A DNA stretch of 64,000 bases from Augochlora pura (taxonomy: Eukaryota > Arthropoda > Insecta > Hymenoptera > Halictidae): positions 37,127,214 through 37,191,213 of the forward strand of contig NC_135778.1 in NCBI RefSeq assembly GCF_028453695.1, in the 5' to 3' direction. The notes below the pieces were generated by a model. It saw only the letters and a program-made list of their open reading frames with translations, was not told where the DNA came from and did no database searches. The translations under genes and the position numbers were made by a program. Of this stretch, positions 47,109 to 56,829 are shown in pieces. The stretch's first letter is position 1; each line of letters begins with the position of its first letter.

Positions 47109-47464
47109 TTATTTTCTGCAAGTGAAAGGAGTGGAGAACATAGATAGGATGTAAATAAAATAACTAAATAAGAAATAACGCAATTTTTTATTTATCACAA
47201 AAGGAGATTTCAGAGGAAGCAATATTAATATAGAGAAAATTTCTGTATAAAAGAAATCAATTTTGTATAAGTGTATAAAATAGGAAATTGTTATTTTATG
47301 CAGGTGAGAGGAATGGAGAACGTATGCAGATAGGATCTAAATAAAATAACGCAAATTTTCATTTATCCCGAAAAAGGAAATCTCAAAGGAAGCAATATTA
47401 ATATCGAGAAAATTTTTATATAAAAGAAATCAATTTTGTCTAAATCTATAAAATCAAAAATTGT
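47109..47464. repeat. 182-bp tandem duplication
   Basis: Two head-to-tail units start at 47109 (TTATTTTCTGCAAGTGAAAG) and 47291 (TTATTTTATGCAGGTGAGAG). Shared landmarks include GGAAGCAATATTAATAT and AAAAGAAATCAATTTTGT. The second unit has a small deletion in the ATAACTAAATAAG region. It is non-coding. Confidence 0.88.
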
Positions 47465-48956
47465 TCACCAGGGGTCGTAATATTAATTTTAAAACACTCT
47501 AAACCCTCTAAAATTCTAAACCCTCCTCCTAAAATATTATATTATTAATTTTTCTATTATTAATAAGAATCTACTATTAATATTATATTATAATATTAAT
47601 TTTTCTAGCCTTTTTTAAACCCTTTTCTAAACCCTCCTCCTAAAATTTAGGCGCACATAATTTACGATTTAATAATAATACTCTTGAAAAAGTAATCCAA
47701 AACAATGTAGCCGCAGTAGATCAATAATGAGTCGAGCGCATGAATACACATGCAATGTCTCCGTTACGCTCGTGCCGTAAGTTATAAGTGACCCGACACC
47801 CATTATTAAAACCCAACGATGCAATTTATCCAACCAATCCACTGTTGGCAGTCATTTCATCCTTCATCTTGTTTAATTGAAAGTGTAGCTTATAACCGCT
47901 TCGCCGCTGTGTAAGTTGTTACCGAACATTAAGCCACACTGCATCCTGGCATTTTTCAAGATCTATAGTACTGATTATTGGAAGATTCATAAGTTGGGGG
48001 TCGTTTCGCGAGTTCGTGCGGTGAATACATTTGAGTAGACTATTTCCGATCCGTTTAATCAACGCGGAGTGATTAGTAAATGATGCAACTGGGTCTAGGA
48101 TTTAAATCGTCGATGACTGAATGCGTTGAGAGAGAAAAATTATTAAATCAGAGTAATCGGTTTATATTTTAAAATTTAGCAGTGGAAGATGGCGTCATTT
48201 TTTAGAATTTATGCTGTACATAACCTTGACAATTTATGCTGTTTGATTGACAACATTTTTATTTTGAAGATTACGGAAAACCTTGAATTTGCGTTGCAAA
48301 TATTCTGCGTAGTTTAATAGAGAAAACTAAACTTAAAAGATTTTATATTTTAAGTCTGGAATCATTTTTAATGTAATTCTTAGGACGCGTCTGCAGTAAA
48401 ATGAAACTAACCTATAATTTGACACTCAGAAATCGAGTTTTCTGAAATTTTGAAGGTTAATCAATTTATTAAACTTCAATTCAAATCCAAGGCAAAAATC
48501 ATGTCATAGCCACATTAAGTTAACAAAGTGAAATAATTAAGTCAAGTTAACAAAGTTAAATAATTAAGTTAAGTTAAATACTTAAGTTAAGTTAATTAAT
48601 TTGAATTATATAAACTTTAATCTTCGTATTCATTTGCAAGAACCATGCGAAATCTAAGAATTGAGTGCCATGAGAATTATTGTGCTTTTAGGGGTTAATA
48701 AACTCGTACAAGATGAACGCATTTATATTCATTTATTTAATAGAAGCGAATATCATCCATATTTAATAGATTATGTACGAAAACTTCATGACGGATCTGA
48801 CACTATATTAGAGTGCGAGAGGTTAATGAATATTTGAAGAGAGTGAAAATAGCATGAAAGCTCGAGCTACAAATGTCAAGTCACGGAAGAGAGTCATTTC
48901 ATCGCAACAATGCTTGACGAAAATATAAAATTCATTCGGTCGAGAAATTTTAGCAC
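47465..48956. other. No gene seen
   Basis: AT-rich, with a CTAAACCCTCCTCCTAAAAT segment occurring near 47516 and again near 47625, and a TTAAGTTAAGTTAA-like patch at 48530-48600. GGGGTTAA at 48691-48698 may be an isolated TTAA-element end. Confidence 0.4.
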
Positions 48957-49177
48957 ATCGTTCATATTCTTCATTTTTTTCATATTGTTTATAATCTTCA
49001 TATATTTCATATTTTTCATATTCTTCATATATTTCATATTTTTCATATTCTTCATATATTTCATATTTTTCATATTGTTCATATATTTCATATTTTTCTT
49101 ATTCTTAATATTTTTTATATTTTTCATATTTTTTATATTTTTCATATTTTTTATATTTTTCATATTCTTCATATTCT
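48957..49177. repeat. TTTCATATTCTTCATATA tandem repeat
   Basis: About 220 bases of 27-base units (ATTCTTCATATATTTCATAT plus TTTTCAT), shortening to 15-base TTTTTATATTTTTCATA units at the right. Frames of F/I or K/N/M repeats on the two strands are artefacts. Confidence 0.92.
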
Positions 49178-50046
49178 TATCTTATTAGCAGCTCGCCCAT
49201 TACAACATTATTAAACGAAACAATGTACACAATATCCGACACATAAAAGGAATCACGTAAAATCATAGCAATGGAAAACTTTGTTTCACAGTAAATGGAA
49301 AATTCTGTCAAGAAAACAGGAAAGAAATTGTAGAACGAGGAAGTTTCCGTTGGTACCGTTTATCAGCGGCTATTTTATTAATGCGCCGTCGCATAAACCG
49401 GAAGACTATAGCTCTTGGTTTGCAGCATAGCCGACAACACCGAGTTTCACCGCACTATAATAACCGACAACAATATTGATCAACATCAACTTCGAAAGAT
49501 ACACATTCATACATATTCATCGACTTATATACGTCATCTTCCGTAATTCCAAGAATTACTCGTTGTTTTCTATCTCTAGCGCGCTATAAATAAACGAAAT
49601 AAATTGACAATAATATCGTTAATTTGTAAAATAATTGACAACAAGGAAGACGTATTATTAAAGGGATATATTATAATATAGATACTTTCCAACTTTTATA
49701 ATTTTCTACGACTCTGTAAGCATAATTGAATTTTTATTTGTTGCAGTTTCCGAGGTAATTAACAACGATGAACTTTTTCGAATGACCATATCAACCCCTT
49801 GAAACTAATTATAAGCCACGTCTACGAAAAACAGGTATTTTTCACTATCGATTACTTAAAAAACTCGCACTATTTTATATCATCACAATATTTTATAAGA
49901 GGATAAAATACTGATTGCTGTAATTGTTACTAAAATACCGTGAAATTGTTACATTAGTTCTAACAACGTATACATTTATGCAAAATGGTATAAATAAATA
50001 CTTTGATATAAAAACAGTAACATTGCAAAGACATTGCTAATTATTA
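49178..50046. other. No gene seen
   Basis: AT-rich sequence up to the gap; no exon or element recognised. Confidence 0.4.
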
Positions 50047-50146
50047 NNNNNNNNNNNNNNNNNNNNNNNNNNNNNNNNNNNNNNNNNNNNNNNNNNNNNN
50101 NNNNNNNNNNNNNNNNNNNNNNNNNNNNNNNNNNNNNNNNNNNNNN
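50047..50146. other. Assembly gap of 100 N
   Basis: Exactly 100 N, placeholder length. Confidence 0.97.
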
Positions 50147-50578
50147 TAAAAAAAGTCTATGAACCCTTTCGGCTCGTGCTCGACTCGTCGATGAATATAA
50201 ATGGGACTTCGCCGTTCGCCGGTAATTATCTGGCCACTGTGTCATCCCCACACCCCGCTGACCCATCTCCCTCCCTTCAACCTTTCGCTGTTTCGAAGCC
50301 CGATAATCTGGCCGACATTGAAATTATTGGAGTCGAACGAATGTCTTTAAGACTGCCATAATTCCCCGTCCAGTGATAAGAGCGGACGAAAGTTCGGACG
50401 TTCCCGGAATCGGCAATGGAGCCGCCGAAGATAGCACGTTTTTACGACCCCGTGATTCATCGCGCCGCATGGATCCAACCGATGCGATATCACCTGGAGC
50501 GCGCAATTGATCTTAACGAACGAGTGTCCAATCATTTCTGAGGATATTTAAAGAGATCGCTTAGTCGCGGGGTATAAC
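50147..50578. other. No gene seen
   Basis: Moderately GC-rich; overlapping frames of about 60 codons on both strands without a domain. Confidence 0.4.
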
Positions 50579-50966
50579 TGAACCCTTTGCACTCGGCTGT
50601 TCCCTCTCAGGCGACATCGTGATTCTAGTATGTGATTATACATTAATGTTTATTAGCGATTTGCAACTATTTCTCGATGTCTACAAATTCATATGAATCG
50701 AATATTATTATAACAATATTATTGTTATTATAACATACTATAACGTTTATTATTATAACAATATTATTGTCATTATAACATACTATAACGTTTATTATTA
50801 TAACAATATTATTGTTATTATAACATACTATAACATATTATTATTATAACAACATTATTGTTATTATAACATACTATAACATATTATTATTATAACAATA
50901 TAATAATGTAAATGTTTATAAACGCTGGTAGGTAACATCCATGATGGCGCCAAGTGCAAAATTATT
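50579..50966 (-). mobile_element. Family I copy with an internal 45-bp tandem array
   Basis: The left end CCCTTTGCACTCGGCTGTT followed by CTCAGGCGACATCGTG corresponds to the inverted 3' end of family I, and ATGGCGCCAAGTGCAAAATT at about 50944 looks like its decayed inverted 5' end. Between them, 50695-50905, lies an array of 45-base units (ATTATTATAACAATATTATT then GTTATTATAACATACTATAACG) repeated about four and a half times. The array appears to have expanded inside the element. Confidence 0.55.
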
Positions 50967-51470
50967 TATTAATTCATGTAAAATTTAAAAACAGTGTAAT
51001 GATATTTTCTCCAGTTCAACTTTATATAGTAAAATCATAGTTTTCAACATAAAATATTCCAATTAAATTTATCAGAAAAATATTCCGAGTATTCGAAGTT
51101 AATACTGTAGTTTAATAAAATAAACGATGACGGCTCACGTTATTGTTGTTAATTTTTCTTTCGTGGAGTTATGGAATTATAGCGTTTCGTAAAACATCGA
51201 AAAGTGACTTAATAAAATATATAAGAAAAAAGTGAAAAATGGAAGAATAATTTTGTAATCTATGTACTAAACTCCTGGTTGGTTAAATTGTTTATTGGTG
51301 AAGTCTGGAGTCGGTGGATCACCGTTTGCCGGAAACCCCGTCGACGAGATCCGCGAGGCCTAGTTTACGAACGTTTGACGGTAATCCAAAGAAATGATCG
51401 GCCGATGTGTCGCGCCGCTCATTAACGTGATTCAGTTTCCGTAGTTTATCGTCGGAGCCATCGTTTCTCC
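50967..51470. other. No gene seen
   Basis: AT-rich to 51290, then GC-richer toward the possible promoter. No exon recognised. Confidence 0.4.
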
Positions 51471-51505
51471 TATAAATGGCTGATCGTCAGGCACCACCGT
51501 CAGAC
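51471..51505 (+). promoter_or_regulatory. Possible TATA-initiator core promoter
   Basis: TATAAATG at 51471 is followed by TCAGAC with its A at 51502, placing the first T of the TATA box at -31, the usual spacing. The initiator departs from TCAKTY at one position. The first downstream ATG (51533) opens a 15-codon frame only, so any transcript is either non-coding here or spliced. Confidence 0.3.
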
Positions 51506-51949
51506 AGGATAATTGATCATTTCTCGCGTCGAATGGAGCGTGCGCCGACTAATGTACACGCGCGACGCGATGATTTGTAATTATATTGGCAATTGATGTC
51601 GCTTTATCGAAACGACACTGTTCACGGGAAATTTATTGACAACTATGGATAATTCTGTGTAATTGCTGATAGTCTAAATTGCCGTTGAAACGAGTCGAAC
51701 GTGCGGCTTTCGAATCCCGCGACGACGCGACGCGACGCGAGCTATTTGCCGAAATTACCATTTACTGATTTATTGTTTTCAACGGTCAAATACGTTACGC
51801 TCGCGGTAACTTTCGCCTAATCCAGATTGATGTACCGGAAGCGTTGTTATTAAATATAAGAAATATATTGCGCGATGGTTTTGCGTTTTGGTGGATGGTA
51901 TGTTGTTGAAATAAGTATAGGGAAGGTTTTTAGAATTAATATAACCGCT
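51506..51949. other. No gene seen
   Basis: Mixed sequence with a GACGCGACGCGACGCG run near 51722. No further feature. Confidence 0.4.
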
Positions 51950-52142
51950 GGACGTCTTAAAGACGTCCTCTTTACGTCCATTTTAGGCTTGAATGTCTTG
52001 TGTCATAAAATGGACGTCTCTATGACGTCTTATTTCAGACGTTAAAACGATGTCCAATTTCGGACGTTTTTAAACCTTTTTTTAAAGACGTCTGTAATGG
52101 AATGTCTGTTTTAAGACGACTTTAAGACGTTTTGACGACATT
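51950..52142. repeat. GACGTC-rich palindromic repeat
   Basis: About 190 bases contain roughly a dozen GACGT, ACGTC or closely related GATGTC words in both orientations. They begin with GGACGTCTT-A-AAGACGTCC (51950-51968), a perfect 9-bp inverted repeat around one base. AAAATGGACGTCTCTATGAC, TTTCAGACGTTAAAACGATG and TTTAAAGACGTCTGTAATGG follow. The segment has no terminal repeats or coding frame that I can see. It may be part of a structured MITE or a cluster of CRE-like half-sites. Confidence 0.7.
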
Positions 52143-52886
52143 AAAAAATTAGATACTTGAAACGTAAATAAGCTTAATAATCTTAAAATGTGTTTTCTAG
52201 GATCTTTTTTATGTTGTCGGTGTTTTAAATATTTTTTAACTAAATTAGGCAAGTGCTATTAAATACAATTTTGAAAAATAACTAGAAAACAAGTAGAAAA
52301 AAATTTACTAAACAAAAATCAAGTTTACCTTTCGCACTAAAAAGTAATAAAATAATTCTTACGAATTCTTATTCGAACGAATGCGTATTCGAACAAATTC
52401 TCTATTCGAACAAATGATCAGATAAACACAAAATCATCGCAATCATTTATCCACACAAAATTTGCATTCGCAGACGTCGAATTGAATTTAATTCACCCCA
52501 ATTACGCCGCTCTCGCAGTGAACGAAAACCGGCAATAAAACCTAGAAAAGACACGCGAGCCCAGAAGGGCCGGCGCCTTCGTCCGGAGAACAGAAAAGAA
52601 AAAAAAAAGAGGAACGCCAAGCTCTCGCAAAGAGTAAGGTTAATTATCTTTTCCCCGCAACGGGGAGGGGGTTCAGCCTCTTCCCGAAAACCACGCCCCG
52701 TTTCAACCCCCCCACCGTAAACGTCATTGACCTAAGTGGATATCATTTGATCGCGCGGGAGAGACTTATCCCTCCAGTGCATCCCCTGTTTACGCTTGCC
52801 GTAGGGGGGCTCGGGCTGGCGGGAGTGGGGCACTTTCGTTCTACCTGACCTCGGGGACGACTTTGTACTTTGTTCCGGAGAGCGAG
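52143..52886. other. Upstream region, no gene recognised
   Basis: AT-rich to 52490, then GC-rich with A runs (52597-52610) and G/C runs. It lies directly upstream of the initiator-DPE promoter and may carry its control sequences, but no specific site can be named. Confidence 0.4.
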
Positions 52887-52920
52887 TCAGTCGTGCTTTG
52901 CCTTTCGGTTCGGTAGGATC
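52887..52920 (+). promoter_or_regulatory. Initiator plus DPE core promoter (TATA-less)
   Basis: TCAGTC at 52887-52892 matches the arthropod initiator TCAKTY exactly, with the start-site A at 52889. GGATC at 52916-52920 occupies +28 to +32 and matches the downstream promoter element RGWYV at every position and the exact spacing that element requires. There is no TATA box at -30. The setting is a GC-rich block, and a splice donor lies 447 bases downstream. Core-promoter rules are well established for Drosophila; use here is inferred. Confidence 0.6.
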
Positions 52921-53335
52921 GCGTTAGCTCGGCACTCTCTCCCGTTCTCGTCCCGACGACGTCCAATCGGATCGCTCTCTCCGCCCGCGCGTCGCATACC
53001 AGATACCCCGGCGGTGTACCGTGTCGCGCTCGCGTCCGTGTGATCGTCTACGTCGTCGCCCAACGACGGTTCCGTGATCTTTCTCCCTTAATCGTGGGAG
53101 GGGGGACACCGCGCCGGGTGAAGTGTGTGCATCCTGGAACACGTGCCGTGGCACCGGACAGTGTGCCTGTGCGAGAGATAGTGCTGTGTTGATATACCCG
53201 CGGGCTCGCATCACCGAGAAAATAGTCTGATTTATCATCCGGTGTGTTTGCCCCGCTGCACGGTGGATGTTTTAGAAAACCCCTGGGTCTCGTTGAACCG
53301 GAAACTGCTGACGCGATATACTCTAACCGCAAAAG
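52889..53335 (+). other. Candidate untranslated first exon
   Basis: From the predicted start at 52889 the GC-rich sequence runs to AAAG|GTAAGT at 53335/53336, a perfect match to the metazoan donor consensus. The only ATG I see in this interval (53268) opens a two-codon frame (ATG TTT TAG), so a 447-nt 5' untranslated exon with the coding start in a later exon is the simplest reading. I could not identify downstream coding exons in the remaining 10.7 kb, so the gene would have a long first intron and continue beyond the window. Confidence 0.45.
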
Positions 53336-53480
53336 GTAAGTCGATTTATCTATCGGCCACGGCACCGTTGATTTCTCCCAGGTACCGAATTATTAAGATA
53401 TTCCGATTGATGGATCGTTTATGCACCAACAACGCTGCGTCGCCGACGACGTTCAACGTCGGATGTGCGGACGCGTGACG

Positions 53481-53748
53481 TTAACCCCTTGCCGTACTAT
53501 GACGTGTACTACTCGCGATGGATGTTACGAGTAATAAATTATTTTTAAATTATTATTATTTTAAATTGTAATTATTGAGTATGGATGTTAGCCTGCTCTT
53601 TAAGATTGGAATAAAATTCTAATCCCTTGTTATTAATATTTAAGCATACAAGTAAAGGGCACGGAATAAACATTAACGTTCTGTCGTTTCGAAGAAATTG
53701 TGCCAATTGAAAAAATTCTGTGAAGTAAATGGTACGTCAAGGGGTTAA
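53481..53748 (+). mobile_element. Family II TTAA MITE, complete
   Basis: A 268-bp insertion bounded by TTAA at 53481 and 53745, lying just inside the proposed first intron. The ends are CCCCTTGCCGTACTATGACG and TAAATGGTACGTCAAGGGG; the terminal repeats match over about 13 bases with one or two differences. The internal TTATTAATATTTAAGCAT is shared with the copy at 57790. Non-coding. Confidence 0.85.
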
Positions 53749-54139
53749 GTGGACCGCTTCTTTCACATAAATTAAACAGGGGGCTACACTGTGGTAATGT
53801 TTATACGTTCTTCGAAGAACTAACAACATCTGTGGGTCTAGGCGACTCTGTTTACCCGCGCACGTGACTTTAGTTCGTGACGTTTGCTTGGAAGCTGTTC
53901 TTCCTGTAAACTCGATGCGGTTTTGGAGATGTTAGTGCCTCGCCAAGGGGTAGTTTCTTCGCTGTTACGTTCTTTCAACTATGGTGGTCCATGTTTTTGG
54001 TGAGAGTTTTTTTGAACGAGATACTGCTAAGTTTAACCCTTTGCACTCTGAGATCGTTTCAACTCGGAATCCTAAGTGAAGACATTTGTTTCGGTGTACA
54101 CTATTTATTTGATGCGTGTGAAATTGAACTTTCGTGGTT

Positions 54140-54486
54140 TTAACCCTTTGCACTCCTATATTAAGTGTGACTCGATATTAGAATATATTAGAATCGATAT
54201 TATTAGTTTTTATTTCGAAATAAAATAAATAGGAAACCACCTACTTTTTGTGAAACTTGCGAAGGAAAACCAGGATTGCATCCTGGAAATTATTTCAAAA
54301 GATATACTCTTGAAAATTGTAAAATAAGACAATCGTGTAAATAGACCCGGTGTTTAAGTGAATTTGTTTCATTCTGTATTTATTTAAATTACCTTATAGT
54401 TAAGATAAATGTCAAATAAAATACTTGAAAACGTTGAGAGCAGCTGGTAACGAAATTGAAATAAAATTCGGAGTGCAAAGGGTTGC
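54140..54486 (+). mobile_element. Inner piggyBac-like deletion derivative
   Basis: Left border TTAA at 54140 with CCCTTTGCACTCC; right border GGAGTGCAAAGGG followed by TTGC, a two-base decay of TTAA. The 13-base terminal repeats are perfect. At about 347 bp it is too short to be autonomous but retains the 3' end of a transposase frame (separate entry). A short perfect hairpin CCAGGAT-TGC-ATCCTGG at about 54270-54286 falls within that coding remnant. Confidence 0.75.
54213..54344 (+). pseudogene. piggyBac-type transposase C-terminal remnant
   Basis: An open phase ending at TAG 54342-54344 reads ...KPPTF then CETCEGKPGLHPGNYFKRY then about 13 more residues. The CxxC followed by KPGLH, a short gap, an aromatic residue and F..Y resembles the C-terminal cysteine-rich domain of piggyBac-family transposases, where a final CxxC..KP.L(C/H)..(C)F..YH(T) segment is typical. 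Here the usual cysteine before the F is Y, and the H after the Y is T. Upstream catalytic parts (DDD core) are absent. A chance match is possible but unlikely given that it lies inside a TTAA element with piggyBac-like ends. Confidence 0.65.
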
Positions 54487-54569
54487 AATTTAATTTAATT
54501 TTTCAAAGGGTTGAAAAATAATGTAACAATTGTTAGCGGCGAGTCAAAAAATCCAGTGCAAAGGGTTAA

Positions 54570-55767
54570 TATAAAAGCTTTGCGTTTAATATCTCGTGTG
54601 CGTGTGTTGAGGAAATGTTTTTATTTCTGCAGTGTAAGATTTGATTTCTATTTAAATGTGATTTTATTCGAACAAGAGTGGGGGGAAATTACAGTGGAAC
54701 GTTGAAAACCCGATTTCAGTGGAAATGTTGTTCCCCGCGTAGTTCTCGACAGTGCTCGACGTAGCTAAGTGGTTAAGTTTAATATTTTATCTTGCTATTA
54801 GGCTCGCGAGGGAAGTTCGGCGAACTTTAAAACGTCGAGTGACTGCAGTTCGCGTTGCTTCGGAAAAACAGTGAACGTCCTTTATTGCTGTTTTACGCGA
54901 TTGGTATATTGCGACGAATATTTAGTATAAGTGTATGTATTTAGGGTAAATATTTAATAAATTTTTATAATAGCTTCTCGATAATTTCAATAATTAAATC
55001 ATTTTAAATACTGTCATTTCGACGGTTCATGCAGTTATTGTTAATTTTTGTTTGGAATTATAGTGTTTCTTGAAGCATCGTAAAGGGATTTGAAAGAATA
55101 AATATAAAATATATAAAACAAAATTGAGAAATGTGAAGAATAATTTTCTAATTTATTTTTTATAATTGTGCTTCATTATTTCAGTGTTTTGTGTGAGTGT
55201 GTACAGTGATTCCTCGAATAATACGATTTCGTATGCTCACAAATGTTTCTTGAAAATTTTCTTCAAAATTACGAATTTACAAGTTATCACGAAGCAAGTG
55301 AAATATAAATCTGTGATGATTCTACGCTAAATTAAAAAACTGTAGTCTAACTACAATAAAAAGGTTTATAATCCATATAGATACTGTTGTTACGTTGTTG
55401 TTAAAAATATAATTAGTTGAAAATCCCGATAACGACATGGTAATGACGTATGTTGTTATACATTGAACTATATCATTAAACTATAGAAAATTTAACAAAA
55501 TTTAACACAATTCGTCCATATAACGCAAATTCGTCATTTATATTTCTACAAATAATATCAAAAAATATTTTGCGAACGGCGGTGCAACAAATTACCGAAG
55601 TGCATAATTCCCTTACCTTAAAATCGTTGCGACGTCGTTGTTTCAGATTCCACAGCCATCATCTCGAAAAATGTTTCGCAAGGTGTTCGGAGATGCGAGG
55701 AACTCGATAAAAGATCCAATTTTTCGATGAAAAATGGAGCGTTTCGTCGAGACCCGTGTCGGTTTGC
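54570..55767. other. No gene seen
   Basis: Mostly AT-rich sequence. A TTTCAG acceptor-like site near 55647 is followed by a short open phase (IPQPSSRKMFRKVFGDARNS) that I do not recognise and do not call as an exon. Confidence 0.4.
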
Positions 55768-56829
55768 TTAACCCTTTTAGTACCGGCGAAAAGAACGTGC
55801 CTAAGCGAAGAATACCGGGCCGAATCTGCGAATTTGCAGAGGTTTGCGAAAATGCTCGTAAAAACGAAAGTAGAAGTGATATTTACAAAATATAAAAGGC
55901 AGCATATTCGGAAATAAAGGGAGAATAAAACGATACGAATTGTGTTTCATGATTTGTTGAAAATCATAAGAATAACATAAACATAAGACATAACAGAAAT
56001 CGTACAAAAGTGATTACTCTTTTTCAAATGGTAATTGCACATAAAAAATGTCATCATTTGGTCATAGCTCTATATACATCATTTAGTATAATGTATAGAC
56101 ATTGCATTTTGCAATCATTTGCAATACAATAGCAGAAGTCGGATAACAAAACGGAAGGATAACGCTATGATGCACGGCAAGCGTCAGACAGATCTACTAC
56201 ACAAGTGGATCGTGCAGCTGGTAATACGTCACTAAAAAAAATATAAGTGTTATTATAGATATTTATAGTTAGTTTTCTGGCCACTAAAAATATGTAATGT
56301 CACCCATATTGAAACAAATGTTGGTGATCAAGATCAGAATGATGCTTTAGGCATTGTCGTTGTGGCGACGACATGTAATATTTCCTTACTTTTACTTACA
56401 CAAGCAATTTATTAGCATTGATGCTTACTAATGCATATACCATGCAACCCTTTATTGCAATTGGAATACTCTGATAACTATCATAAACATCGTAAAAATT
56501 GCGATTACGGTCCAGAGAAACTATCCCGTGTCGACGAATATCCGAGGGATATCCCGGGTCCCGTTTCTATCTTATCGCTCTAACATATACAGACCCGCGG
56601 CACTAATCAACATAAAATATAACAAAAAGTTAAATCTAATAACAACTTTTTCACTTCTGTTGCATCGAATATGAACCATTTTAACATTTTATAAAGTTAT
56701 TTTGAAACGCAGACCTCTTGTGATGAGTACAATAAGGCTCCAACGGAGGCGCGACGATATATCGTCGTTGGTATTTTTGGCAAGTGCACCGAACGACGAT
56801 ATATCGTCGTTCGGTACTAAAAGGGTTAA
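55768..56829. mobile_element. Family IV TTAA element, about 1.06 kb
   Basis: Bounded by TTAA at 55768 and 56826 with perfect 14-base terminal inverted repeats CCCTTTTAGTACCG. The right subterminal region carries the palindrome CGACGATATATCGTCG twice, about 40 bases apart (about 56753 and 56794); the left end lacks it. The interior is AT-rich with scattered short frames and no transposase that I can recognise, so it is probably non-autonomous. It is the longest TTAA element in the window and the only member of its family seen here. Confidence 0.8.

Larger units (their letters stand above)
54033..54569 (+). mobile_element. Outer TTAA element containing a nested copy
   Basis: Outer borders are TTAA at 54033 (CCCTTTGCACTCTGAGATCG) and at 54566 (preceded by ATCCAGTGCAAAGGG). 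Inside, 107 bases after the first border, a second element with the same CCCTTTGCACTC end begins. Removing the inner element leaves about 190 bases, close to the short family I copies. This indicates one TTAA element inserted into another. Confidence 0.7.

Noticed and set aside
55648..55730. Exon-like segment after a TTTCAG site near 55647
   Set aside because: The open phase (IPQPSSRKMFRK...) ends in a stop within about 27 codons, lacks a donor of quality and resembles nothing known.
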